A DNA stretch of 64,000 nucleotides from Clytia hemisphaerica (Eukaryota; Cnidaria; Hydrozoa; Leptothecata; Clytiidae), in contig CACVBU010000501.1 in NCBI GenBank assembly GCA_902728285.1, forward strand, positions 287,496-351,495, in the 5' to 3' direction. The translations under genes and the position numbers were made by a program. The notes beneath the pieces were generated by a model. It saw nothing but the letters and a program-made list of their open reading frames with translations. It was not told the origin of the DNA and made no database searches. Shown here in pieces: positions 1 through 10,149 of the stretch (positions within the stretch are counted from its first letter, which is position 1; every line of letters starts with the position of its first letter).

Positions 1-191
1 TGTTGTTTGCGATTTCAAACTTCCAGTTGAAAAATGACCTCTACTTGATACGATTTCTTCTGGAATAGTTTTAGTGTATTTTTCTTTTACCCTTGGCGAA
101 GGAGTTGGTGTGATTGTCGCCACTTGTGAAGAAACTTCTTCTTGACATTTATCAAAATCTTCTTGAATTTTGTTGGGTTTATCAGTTAATA
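1..191 (-). CDS. Exon of unrecognised minus-strand gene (continues off the window)
   Basis: An open frame runs the whole way from 191 to 1 on the minus strand. A good acceptor (pyrimidine tract ending TTTACAG) lies just before 191. The exon starts with two bases that complete a codon, which matches the single base left by the exon ending at 5,786, so the two join in phase. The peptide is hydrophilic, with acidic and glutamine-rich stretches, a Thr/Pro-rich segment near residue 27 (TITPTPSPR) and no membrane segment. Codon use looks like real coding sequence. I do not recognise the family. This exon lies outside the giant inverted repeat, so the mirror copy of the gene lacks it. It continues past the left window edge. 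Confidence 0.55.
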
Positions 192-681
192 CTGTAAAGA
201 GAAAAATACAAGCATACATGATCTAGTCGTGTTATAAATCATTTCAGATCCGTTGGTCAAAAATGATTTTTGTCCAAAGATAGAAAACCGGGAAGAGTAC
301 TAGGTATAAAAAAAACATATTTATGTATGTAGCCCCAAATAATATACCTTTAAATAAAATATTGAAACTTCTTTCTCTGGGGCTTTCAATTTAGCATCAC
401 CAAAAAAAACCTTTATTAAATTACTTTGGAGGGGTTTAGGCAAAAATGGGCGCTGGTTATGTGGTTAAGGGTTGGTTTTTTCAGCCTCCTAAAGTCTCTA
501 AGGGGTTACCAAAACAACTAAAACTAAAAAAGTGTTTTTTTTTCACAAACTCGAGTCAAAGAAGAGTTCAAAAGTCAAGAAAATTAGAGAATTTTTCGAA
601 AATATTGGAGAACTTTTTTGGAAAATGGAAGATATTTTTGTAAAAGTGTCTCTGTAAGGGTCACCTTTTAAGCAATTTTGT
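192..681. other. Intron sequence with dispersed repeat
   Basis: No gene is seen here. Bases 425-740 resemble 1,180-1,480: both have a G-rich run, then TTAGGCAAAAATG, then several GTCTCTCTAAGGG motifs. This is a dispersed repeat of unknown class. The 65-codon open frame inside it looks accidental. Confidence 0.5.
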
Positions 682-1179
682 CTCTCTAAGGGTCACCTTT
701 TCAGCAAAAACTAGTTTCTCTTAGGGAAAGGATTTGAAAGTCTGGCACACACTTACCCAACGTCCCACAACACTAAATCAATATATGCCTAATGAAACAC
801 CTAAATCGACTCTAAATCACATTCTCAAATCGGGAAAATCTTACAGTAGTTCCAGAACTTTCCAGATATAGCATCAAGCAAGACACCATGCATTATGATC
901 ATATCATTTATCAAAGTAAATATGAAAATTCAAAATTCAAAATATATCTTTTTTTTGTTGTTTTTCTGTTTTTACTTTCTACATTTTCTATATTGACTTT
1001 TATATTTTGATCAAATGTTGACGTTAATCTCTACATATCTTTTTTTTAAATAGATAAAAATTTTTTATATAAAACATGATAGATTTTACATCATTGTACC
1101 TAGAAGAGAAGGTTTTTCTAAAATATACCACGGCCCCTACAAGGGCCTCCAAGTTTACGCGAACGCGTTGTGGTCCTGG

Positions 1180-1480
1180 GGGGGGGTACTTAGGCAAAAA
1201 TGACTGCTGGGTATGTGCGGACGGTAAGGTTTGATTTTTCACCTTTCAAAGTCTCTCTAAAAATCAGAAAAAAATTAAATTAGTCTCTCTAAGGGTCTGG
1301 AAATTCACGATTTGTAGGAAATCTTTTTTGATTTAGAGTAAAAAGATTGTAAAAAAGTCTCTCTAAGGGGAGGGCATCTTTCAAAAATCGAAGAAAATTT
1401 TTCAAACAAAAATCAGATTGGTTTTCGACTCTCTAAGGGTCGGCTCTCGGAGGTCCCGTCTGCACATACCCCTCATCTGC
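1180..1480. repeat. Dispersed repeat with GTCTCTCTAAGGG motifs
   Basis: The motif TCTCTAAGGG or close variants recurs about five times. The block starts at a G-run and GTACTTAGGCAAAAATG. The same layout occurs at 425-740 and, mirrored, at about 14,020-14,300. No coding signal is seen. Confidence 0.5.
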
Positions 1481-1490
1481 CAACCATAGT

Positions 1491-1736
1491 ACACGTTTTT
1501 TTTTTATAAGAACAAACTATATAAGAACATAAGGCTTCGAGGACCAAAAATTTAAGAACATTCTAAGGCTTTGGAGACTTAAAAACATGCATTTTCTTAA
1601 GAAATCACATCAAAATGCTCAAAAAATGCTGAAAATAAGAAACTTTTAAGAATATTTTTAGGCTTCAAATCCAAAAAACTAAGAACATCCGAAGGCTTCG
1701 AAATTTTTTGACGTTCTTATAAAAAAAAGAACGTGT
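1491..1736. mobile_element. MITE, ACACGTTTTTTATAAGAAC family (left-arm copy)
   Basis: The inverted ends are ACACG-T(n)-ATAAGAAC and GTTCTTATAAAA-CGTGT. The interior repeats AAGAACAT and GGCTTCGA-like words. Its mirror copy is 13,769-14,002. Related copies lie at 30,234, 37,568, 44,617 and 48,551. It has no coding capacity. Confidence 0.75.
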
Positions 1737-2577
1737 ACCCCCCCCCCCCCCGGCGTAGTGGTGCTTGCATCAGCTTTTTTAAACGACTGCATTTGAAAAG
1801 CTCTCTTTTCCTATATCTCGTACCACTCCGTCTTAGGATTTCTTTTCTTATCCTTGCATTTCCTCTTCAAGGAAAATGTTTTCCTCTGCCATTCTACCAG
1901 CCATAAAAGACTTTAACTACACCATATTAATCTCCAGAACCAATCTCTACTGATTTCCATAAGAAAATATTGTAGTAGACTATAACATCTACACTGCTTT
2001 CTTTCAGTATCAGTATCAGTACATATCTAAAACCAAAAGACAAAAGTTTTGCATAGTTGGATCCCTGTGTGTCGGTTAAAAACTTGTACCATCTTTTTAC
2101 CATAAGAATAATTATTACTGTAGCTCTAAAATTCAATTGATTGTCAAGAAAACAGTGTACTGTAAAAATGAGGTTATAACTGACATCATTTAAATGTGTG
2201 ATTTTCTCCTTCTCCTTACCCTATATAAGTTGCTTCCCCATAGAGTACCTATACCCAAAGCTAAAGCTTTGAGTTTATCCTTTTATTATGATTTTCTAAT
2301 ATATTCTTATAGACAAAAATTCCTCGTACCTTTTTTACACTTACCGAACAAGTTTCAAGTTTCAAAAAAAGCCAACCTGATAAACAGAAAATTGAGTAGA
2401 AACCCAAACCTCCCCAAAAATATGTTTTTTTGAAGAAATTTGCCTAGACTTGTTTTTAACGAGTGGTGGTGCACAAAAATAAACAAAATGACGGCCTCAA
2501 TACATTAGTTCTTTCCTTAGTGAGAAACTATGTAAAATATCAATAATTACTATAAAGCTAAGCAGTATACAGTGAGC

Positions 2578-2900
2578 CTATATCACAGCTCCCGGTGTCA
2601 CAGACCCAGTTGGACCCCCGCTCCAGCGGAAAATTTGGCCATAATTTCGTTCCCCATGTGAACAAATAAAACCAAAAATTTCATCCCCACTTGAGAATTG
2701 ACTTTTTTTATCCCCATTTGAAATTCAATGGAAAGAAATTGCACTCCAATACCAACCCAACTGGATTATTCGACCTGGAACCAATAGAATGTCCCCAAAG
2801 TTTTGTATGGACCGACAAAGCTATTATATCAGATTCTAGCTCAACTGAGTAAAATATTAATTTATATCGATGTACAACGGCTGTTCGGAATATCAAGTCA
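2578..2900. mobile_element. Fragment of a CCCCACTGGG-type MITE
   Basis: This block has GTCACAGACCCAGTTGGACC near one end and repeated 'ATCCCCA(C/T)TTG' words. It matches elements at 51,331-51,606, 50,005-50,330 and 35,642-35,928. Compared with its mirror partner (12,601-12,955), this copy has an internal deletion of about 155 bp. Confidence 0.6.
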
Positions 2901-3191
2901 TCAGGACAGCCAACCTTAACATAAGCAAAGCAAAAAAAAATACATCCAACCAGCCATATTTTTTTCCACCAAGTATGAAATTACAATCTAGACTTTTTCG
3001 TTCCAAATGAAATCACATACTATCCCTTGTGTACAGTATCGATTGATACCTCATAAAAACGAAAAGACTAGTCGTAAAAGACTAAAATACTTTTAATCTC
3101 AAACAAGCAGGAACAACTCACAGCCATTTTGGCATTCGTCCAATAATTTTTCAATAAACTAAACTTGACAGTTTTTTTATGTCCCTTCAAC

Positions 3192-3870
3192 CATAGAGGT
3201 ATAAAGAAAGACAGGAGATGAATTTGTCAGTAATTGGTCGTTAAAGTCTTTTGATTTCTTTTATGTAATAAATCAAAAGAAATTCTAGGCTCGCCCGACG
3301 AAATACGACTTTTTAGTAGAACTCAAGTCTGTTCTGAACCTTCTTACTATCAGCATCGAAGATTTCTAGCCTTCTAATATACGAGAATAAAATGAAATTT
3401 AGCTCCACGAAATAAGTTTGCGTTCAATTTTGGCATCCATTAAATTTTGTTTTGAAAAGATATTTTCTCTAGCCAGAAAATAAAAAGTTCTTTATAAGCA
3501 CACACAATTTCAGACCCGATTTGTAGACAAAAAGTCACTGGAGAATTTTGGAGGAAAGTATTAAGCAATAGGGTTCACCTTGAAGAAAATGTTGATCGAA
3601 AAATCTTGTCATCTGATGAAGGATTGCAAAGTTTACAGGCCCTTTTTTAGTCCAAATATTTTCTTACACCAATGTCAGAAACAATGAATCTCGTCTCATC
3701 TTATTTCCAACATTTAAGTTAGCCAATAAGATTTCGCACCTATCAACAAAAGAGCTCATTGAAAATGCACGATATATGAGATTATGAGCATGCATACCTC
3801 GTAATTTTTTTAATCGTAGGGCGAGCATGGTTACAATAGCATACTTCTCCTGTTTCTTTATACCTCCATG
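3192..3870. mobile_element. 679-bp inverted-repeat transposon, present in the left arm only
   Basis: The terminal inverted repeat is CATRGAGGTATAAAGAAA. A 7-bp target duplication CTTCAAC flanks it (3,185-3,191 and 3,871-3,877). The mirror site in the right arm (near 12,205-12,215) has a single CTTCAAC and no insert, which is an intact empty site. I see no transposase frame, so it is a non-autonomous DNA element of unassigned superfamily. Confidence 0.85.
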
Positions 3871-4424
3871 CTTCAACACACTGATAAACTGATTGGCATT
3901 GGAATGAAATGTTCAGAAAAGGCAAAATCTTGCGTTAATTCGCACTGCATAGAAAAATGGGTCAAGTTTCCGGTTTTTTGACGGGTTAGTAATGTATTTC
4001 CGCCGCAAAAATAAAGTAAATGATAGGTATCATATCAAAAAGGTTGTCATTTCAAAACAATCCAGATATTTCAACCTAAGTTCGTTTCTAAAACTGATAT
4101 CGTTAACTGCTTTCCATAATCAAACATTGGTCCCGAGGAAAGCTTCAGCTTCAGGGCCTGATCGTTTATGAAATTCAATTTTTTCAATTTCTTAGCATAG
4201 CTAGATTTTAAGATTTTCCGCCTTCAGTCTCCACAATTGACATACCGATTCTGTCAAAACCATCAAACCAAGTCAAAATTGATTTTTAAGATTTGAAATT
4301 AGAAAGATTTTAATCCTTATTACTTTTTTAATAAAAAACTAATGATTGTTTTTCAAATAGGCTTTTAATCAGCTTTCATTCTAAAGTCCAATGAATGAAT
4401 TTGTGTTTTCGATACTATGTTGAA

Positions 4425-4867
4425 ACCACTCTCATGGGAATCACTCTCATGGGAACCACTCTCATGGGAATCACTCTCATGGGAATCACTCTCATGGGAA
4501 TCTCTCTCATGGGAATCTCTCTCATGGGAATCTCTCTCATGGGAATCTCTCTCATGGGAATCTCTCTCATGGGAATCACTCTCATGGGAACCACTCTCAT
4601 GGGAACCACTCTCATGGGAATCACTCTCATGGGAATCACTCTCATGGGAATCACTCTCATGGGAATCACTCTCATGGGAACCACTCTCATGGGAATCACT
4701 CTCATGGGAATCACTCTCATGGGAACCACTCTCATCCACTCATGGGAATCACTCTCATGGGAATCTCATGGGACTCTCATGGGAATCACTCTCATGGGAA
4801 TCTCATGGGAACCACTCTCATGGGAATCACTCTCATGGGAATCACTCTCATGGGAATCACTCTCATT
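4425..4867. repeat. 15-bp minisatellite, left arm
   Basis: About 21 head-to-tail copies of CTCATGGGAATCACT (variants ACC and TCT at the degenerate positions) run to about 4,735, followed by a less regular stretch to 4,867. The unit is a multiple of three and lacks stops, so several frames on both strands stay open (for example MGITL or SWESL repeats). These are not treated as genes. Confidence 0.95.
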
Positions 4868-5785
4868 CCGCTCACATGGTTCCCACGTAATTCCGCTAAT
4901 GAACTTTAGGATGAACTTTTAGTCTAAGCTATAAAATAAGTGCCGTTGCGCGAAAAAAGTTTACAGGAAAACCCAACTATCTTCGCGAATAAGCTATCGA
5001 TATCTGATCTCACTATTCTGATATGCATGTATGCAATGACTTTTGAAGTTACGTCATCGCTTTAATAACAGCTGATTGGTCGCAAGTGACGTAAAGGGTA
5101 GAAAAGTCAGTAAAGTTATAAATAATGTTTTGAGTCGTTGTATTTGTGTCTATCATGAATTTTTTCAAGAAAAAGAGATAGAAAATAAAAGTTTTCTAAC
5201 CTGTACTTTTTCCTTCTGTTTTAATGATGATACAAATAGGCTCCATTTCGTTGGCACACTTTATCTTTATCTTCAAAACGAGGCCGCTCAAAGATTGCAG
5301 CTCACACGTGTTTCCAGTCCACTAAAGAAATAGAAATTGGAAAGTAATTTTTGTACCTTGATGACTAAACACTCAGGGCACCGTAGTTTTTATAAATTAC
5401 GAATAGGCTCAAGTAATGCTTGCCATATGCTTAATTTTCCCATATCTGAGCCTAGATATGCTTCCAAGTGCAACGACTGCCTCGTTTCGAAACCATTACC
5501 AAGGTGATTGAATCCATCGAGTTTTCAAATTTGCCTTTGTTAATAATAGAGTAAACTTCTTATAAACTCAATTACCATAGCAATAGTTGAAAACGAGGTA
5601 AGCGTTGCTCGTGACGTATTGTTTGAAAAGGTCTATAAGTAATTATTTTGGAAGCTACGCGTGAAAAGATCGATTGAAAATATTTTAGCATTTTCTTAAT
5701 ATTCGCGTTAATAATTAGAAAAAGATAAATGGATAGTGCTAAATTTTCAACTCTGAACCAATTGAACCTACCTTCAGAATATTAC

Positions 5786-5923
5786 CTTGAATATCAAATT
5801 TGAACTTTGATTTAATCGTATTTAGCACACGCCATTTTGAATATTCGTTAACGTCGATATTTTCGTATTCAATTTCGCTGACTTTGCAATTTTCAGATTC
5901 ACCTTCCGTCGACTCATCTAGTT
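5786..5923 (-). CDS. Internal exon of unrecognised minus-strand gene
   Basis: A 138-bp exon has acceptor TTTTTCCAG before 5,923 and donor CAAG|GTAATA after 5,786. It reads 45 full codons with two leading bases and one trailing base (phase 1 at both ends), and the other two frames hit stops early. The peptide begins acidic (LDESTEGESEN) and ends basic (TIKSKFKFDIQ). The trailing G joins TA of the exon at 191 to give a valine codon. The mirrored copy at 10,020-10,149 has lost 8 bases and is out of frame, which suggests that the left copy is the functional one. Family not recognised. Confidence 0.62.
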
Positions 5924-6287
5924 CTGGAAAAATTGAGAATTAAAGGGGAAATATGGTTATATATGAATTAGAAAAAAATTGTCCTTCAAACGACCCAATC
6001 TTAGCTGGGATCCTTCAAAATAAAACTTCTTTTCTCAAATATCCCGATTGTACTGATGGTTGTACTGATGCAGGGGTGTCTAATGAAAGCATATAGTTCA
6101 TGTTAAAAAATAAATTTGATGTAAACCTGATAAGTCTACCATTAGGGTACCATTTTCAAAAACACCTATTAAAGTTGGTGGATATAACATGAGGGCCCGA
6201 TGAGGGTTCAAATATTAATGATTGGACTCTGGTTAGCTTGAACCCAAAGCGTAATTTTGGTGTAAGAGTTGATAATTGTTTATATAC

Positions 6288-6431
6288 CTTTTTCTGTAAG
6301 TATTCGTACAGGTGGGATGGGTGCACCGCCTTTGCACCTCATCAACCGCCCTACTGGTAAGTTTTTGGTATTCTGCATCAAATTGAGCATGATGGGTTGT
6401 GTTGGGCTTGTGGAGAAGCAGAAAGGACAGG
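6288..6431 (-). CDS. Internal exon of unrecognised minus-strand gene
   Basis: A 144-bp exon has acceptor TTGTATTTCAG before 6,431 and donor AAAAAG|GTATAT after 6,288. Two frames are open. The one with phase 1 at both ends fits its neighbours: two leading bases, 47 codons, one trailing G. It reads CPFCFSTSPTQP at its start and ends PPVRILTEK, with a CxxC pair at the beginning. The alternative frame is also open, so the choice rests on phase matching. The mirror copy is 9,540-9,671, which is 12 bases shorter. Confidence 0.55.
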
Positions 6432-6555
6432 CTGAAATACAAAATCGATATGAAAATAATTAAAGAATTCGAGATATCGATTAAGTTCTAACTTGATTTA
6501 AGGTTCATATTTGTTAGCAAAGTCTGTCTTAAAAGTGGAAATGTGGAAACTTTAC

Positions 6556-6728
6556 TATTTCTAACAGTTTCTCCTTGTAAACTATATGCACCACTATAAG
6601 TTTCTTCTTCTTCGCCTTTTCATCGCCTATAATAACTGTGAATGAGTAATAGATGTCAAGATGTGGTGTAATTGAGGTAAAGTGTCCACTCTTGAAACAG
6701 ACTTTAAAATATTCTTTGCTTTGGCTGG
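6556..6728 (-). CDS. Possible extra exon, phase ambiguous
   Basis: An acceptor (TTTTCATTCAG) precedes 6,728 and a frame stays open for 57 codons to a possible donor ATA|GTAAAG at 6,556. It is rich in lysine (EKAKKKK). It would enter in phase 1 but leave in phase 0, which does not join the exon at 6,431. It may be an alternative exon, use another donor, or not be coding. The mirror copy lies near 9,240-9,430. Confidence 0.22.
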
Positions 6729-6969
6729 CTGAATGAAAACAGCAAATTATGTGGTTGTGGTTGTGGTTGGAAATGACCAAACATCCCGGTCAAAGCTTGA
6801 ATTGTAGAGAAAGTACCCATTCTCAAATAATGGTTTTATATCATCCGTGCTAGTTTGTTTAGCTCGTTTAGTTTCAGTAATTGATTAGAAAAGTCGAGCG
6901 TGAGGTCTTTGACACCTGTTTCTTCACCTATCTGACAGTATGTCGTGGAAAAGAATATCTAATTTCTAA

Positions 6970-7515
6970 TTATGTAGATAAAGTTAAGAGTTCCTCTGAA
7001 GTACCTTGATCAAAGCCATACTTGCAACCAATCTCTCTTGCATAAAACGTCTCATTTGATGTCTTGCATTTGCAGGGTTCTTTTACATCAGCATTTTCTT
7101 CAAGCAGGGAATCACCTTCAGGTCTAATTCTCAGGGAATCTTGTTTCTTATTTCTGCTCAAGGAATCTCCTTTATTTTTCAGGGAAATTTTCTTTCGGCG
7201 AGAACTACCTTCACTCAGGGAATTCCCTTTCAATGAAGCATCACCCTGATTTTCCTTAATATGACACACCAATTCATTGTGACATTTTTCTAACGTTGAA
7301 TCAACTAAATGTTCGATCAAATATTGATCTGGTTGTTCTGCCGTTCTCCACACTATTATTCGATTTGAACAAGTAGTCGTCATTACACCAGTATTGGGAT
7401 TTCTAGCTGTTGCAAAGTTATCTTTATAAGATGGGTGTGGGTCACAGGCTATGAGAACTACAGTCTTTAAAAGAAGAACCGCTGAGTAGGTCGCTTGAAA
7501 TTTCATCAATGTCAT
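6970..7515 (-). CDS. 181-codon open frame, likely an exon ending at 7,005
   Basis: This is the longest intact frame in the left arm. From the second Met (7,506) it begins with a hydrophobic stretch that could be a signal peptide, followed by a Cys-containing region (CDPHP, TTTCSNR, KCHNELVCH), then a Ser/Lys-rich section with loose ~13-residue repeats containing SL (GNSLSE, GDSLSR, GDSLLE), and a second Cys group (PCKCK, IGCKYG). A donor CAAG|GTACTT at 7,005 in phase 1 would let it join the exon at 6,431. Otherwise it stops at 6,970. Coding-like sequence also lies just upstream after an acceptor at 7,583, but in another frame, so the true 5' part is uncertain and the Met start may be wrong. 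The mirror copy (8,526-9,037) is broken. Function unknown. Confidence 0.55.
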   Translation of the reverse strand: MTLMKFQATYSAVLLLKTVVLIACDPHPSYKDNFATARNPNTGVMTTTCSNRIIVWRTAEQPDQYLIEHLVDSTLEKCHNELVCHIKENQGDASLKGNSLSEGSSRRKKISLKNKGDSLSRNKKQDSLRIRPEGDSLLEENADVKEPCKCKTSNETFYAREIGCKYGFDQGTSEELLTLST

Positions 7516-7923
7516 CTTTGCTTAATTTCATCATACAACATCAAGTATTTTTTATCGTCAAGTTTATCGATGACTTCAATGTTCTAAAAATGAAATAATT
7601 TATACGACACTAAATAAATATTTCCCATCCTCAAAATAATGGATGCCATTTGGTTACTCTCGGGTACCTAATAGCCTCCCCCCGCTAATTAATTTTTTTA
7701 AATTTTTCCACACAGTACATTTTTATTACAACCCCCCCCGCTCATTAAGTTCTGAGATTTTTTCCAACCCCCCCCCCCCGGCTATGGGGTACCCGAGAGT
7801 ACTAATCTTACACACCAGCCAAATAAAAAAACAAACCGCGGTATACGTTACACCGGTGTTAAATATCCCAAAAAACCGAAGAAACAGTGTTCTAACTCAA
7901 AGCTAAAATCCATTCTCGCGCTA

Positions 7924-8169
7924 AAGGCCGGTCTCCACTTTCGCGCGAAATGGGCGACAGTTTTTTTCTTAACCTTTTTTGCCTGAAGAAAAGATTACGA
8001 CATAAAAAAGTTTTGCGTAAAAAAAAAAAAAGTTGAAGGAAGTTCTACCTTTTTCATCAGTTACGTCAATTTCGACCAATGGAATTGCTTCATTTTTCAA
8101 CCGAACAATGACCTTACAAAAACGTCAAAAGGTTTTCGCTCATGTCGCGCGAAAGTGGAGACCGGCCTT
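7924..8169. mobile_element. 246-bp MITE at the centre of the palindrome
   Basis: The ends AAGGCCGGTCTCCACTT and its inverse (about 24 bp of inverted repeat, through TCGCGCGA) enclose a non-palindromic interior. An element of exactly the same length, with matching interior words (AAAGATTACG, GTTACGTCA, GCTTCATTTTTC), lies at 49,345-49,590. The centre of the giant repeat is therefore a complete, asymmetric element, not a simple fold. Confidence 0.9.
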
Positions 8170-8525
8170 CAGGAGAATGGATTTTTAGCTTTGCGTTAGA
8201 ACACTTTTCTTCGGTTTTTTGGGATATTTAACACCGGGTAACGTATACCGCGGTTTGTTTTTTATTGGCTTGTGTGTAAGATTTAACTCTCGTACCCATA
8301 GCCGGGGGGGGGGGTTGGAAAAAATCCAGACTTAAGCGCGGGGGGTAATAAAAAATGAAAAATTTAAAAATACTTAGCGGGGTGAGGCTATTAGGTACCG
8401 AGATTTACAAATGCTCCATATTTGAGGTGGGAAATATCTATAGTGTGTAAAAATTTCATTTTTAAACATTGAAGTCCTCGTAAACTTGACGAAAAATACT
8501 GATGTTGATGTGAAATTAAGCAAAG

Positions 8526-9037
8526 ATGACAGTGAGAAATTTCAAGCGTCTACTCAGGGGTCTTCTTTTAAAAGACGGTATTCTCATAGCCTGTGACCCA
8601 ACCCATCTTATAAAGAAACTTGCAACAGCTAGACATCCCAATACGGGTGAAGACGACTACTGTTCAACTCGAATAAGTGTGGAGAACGGCAGAACACAGA
8701 TCATTTTGCTCGAACATTTATTAATTCAACGTCAGAAAAAGTCACATTGAATTGGTGTGGTCATTAGAAAATCAGGGTGATGCTTCTTAAAGGGAATCCC
8801 TGAGTGAGGTGTCTCGCCGAAAGAAATTTCCTGAAAAATAACGGAGATTCCTTGAGCGAAATAAGAAACAAGATGCCCTGAGATTCGACTGAAGGTGATT
8901 CCCTGCTTGAAGAAATGTGATAAAAAGAACCCTGCAAAGCAAGACATCAAATGAGACGTTTTATGCAAGAGAGATTGGTGGCAAGTATGGCTTTGATCAA
9001 GGTACTTCAGAGGAACTCTTAACTTTATCTACATAAT
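8526..9037 (+). pseudogene. Broken mirror copy of the 181-codon frame
   Basis: The segment matches 6,970-7,515 in reverse complement but is 34 bases shorter, with many scattered single-base deletions. Only short fragments remain open, for example IACDPTHLIKKLATARHPN. Pieces of the C-terminal part (YGFDQGTSEELLTLST) survive in a different frame at the end. Either the copy has decayed after duplication, or this arm has a poor consensus sequence with missing bases. Both explanations fit what can be seen. Confidence 0.8.
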
Positions 9038-9539
9038 TAGAAATCGATATTCTTTCCACGATACTGTCAGATAGGTGAAGAAACAGTGTCAAAGACCGCA
9101 CGCTCGATTTTCTAATCAATTACTGAAACTAAACGAGCTAACAAACTAGCACGGATGATATAAAACCATTATTTGAGAAGGGTATTCTCTACAATTCAGC
9201 TTTGACCAGGGATGTTGGTCATTCCAACCACACCCACCACATAATTTGCTGTTTTCATTCAGCCACCAAAGCAAGATTTTAAAGTCGTTTCAAGAGTGGC
9301 ACTTTACCTCAATTACACCACATCTTGACCTATTACTCATTCACAGTTATTATAGGCGATGAAAGGCGAAAAGAAGAAATTTATAGTGGGCATATAGTTT
9401 ACAAGGAGGAAACTGTTTGAAATAGTAAGTTTCAACATTTCCACTTTTAAGACAACTTTGCTAACAAATATAACCTTAATCAAGTTAGAACTTAATCGAT
9501 ATCTCGAATTCTTTAATTTTCATATCGATTTGTATTCAG

Positions 9540-9671
9540 CCTTCCTCTTCTTTCTCCACAGCCAACACAACCCATCATGCTCAATTTGATGCGAATACCA
9601 AACTTACCATAGGGCGGTTGATGAATGCAAACGGTGCACCCATCCCACCTGTACGAATACTTACAGAAAAG
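9540..9671 (+). pseudogene. Mirror copy of exon 6,288-6,431
   Basis: The acceptor ATTCAG and donor AAAAG|GTATAT are preserved, but the exon is 12 bases shorter through several separate gaps, so the frame is lost. Sequence such as CCCATCCCACCTGTACGAAT is unchanged from the left copy. Confidence 0.7.
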
Positions 9672-10019
9672 GTATATAAACAATATCAACTCTTACACCA
9701 AAATTACGCTTTGGGTTCAAGCTAACCAGAGTCCAATCATTATATTTGAAACCTCATCGGGCCCTCATGTATATCCACAACTTTAATAGGTGTTTTTTGA
9801 AATGGGTACCCTATGGTAACTTATCAGTTACTCAAATTTATTTTTTTAACATGAACTATATGCTTTCATTAGACACACCCTGCATCATAACACCATCAGT
9901 ACAATCGGGATATTTGAGAAAAGAAGTTTTTTTGAGGATCCCGCTAAAGATTGGGTCGTTGGAAGGACAATTTTTTCTAATTCAGATATAACCAAGTTCC
10001 CCTATTCTCAATTTTTCAG

Positions 10020-10149
10020 AACGATAGTCGACGGAAGGTGAATCTGAAATTGCAAAGTCAGCGAAATTGAATACGAAAAATCGACGTTAACGAAGATTCA
10101 AAATGGCGGTGCTAATACGATTAAATCAAGTTCCAATTTGATATTCAAG
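10020..10149 (+). pseudogene. Mirror copy of exon 5,786-5,923
   Basis: Splice borders (TTTTTCAG and CAAG|GTAATA) remain, but eight bases are missing at several places, which shifts the frame. The downstream partner exon (1-191 in the left copy) has no counterpart here because the arm ends first. Confidence 0.7.

Larger units (their letters stand above)
682..7923 (+). repeat. Left arm of a ~14-kb inverted repeat (palindrome)
   Basis: The arm pairs with the reverse complement of 8,170-14,752. Homology starts at CACCTTTTCAGC (682 on the left, 14,741-14,752 on the right) and continues to the central MITE. Some stretches are nearly identical: 1,915-2,185 against 13,320-13,600 has only about half a dozen differences. 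Others differ by many single-base gaps. The left arm has a 679-bp insertion (3,192-3,870) that the right arm lacks, and lacks about 155 bp present at 12,601-12,759. Confidence 0.93.

Noticed and set aside
1927..2136. 69-codon frame shared by both palindrome arms
   Set aside because: It is open in both arms only because the arms are nearly identical there. Composition is Ile/Leu-rich noise without splice signals.
4365..4922. Four overlapping long open frames with Met-Gly-Ile-Thr-Leu, Ser-Trp-Glu or His-Glu-Ser repeats
   Set aside because: They come from a 15-bp minisatellite without stop codons. Several frames on both strands are open at once and there are no splice or start signals.
7924..8169. 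Palindrome as a long-read fold-over artefact
   Set aside because: The centre is a complete, asymmetric 246-bp MITE whose interior matches another copy at 49,345. A fold-over would make the centre its own inverse. Mis-assembly of another kind is still possible.
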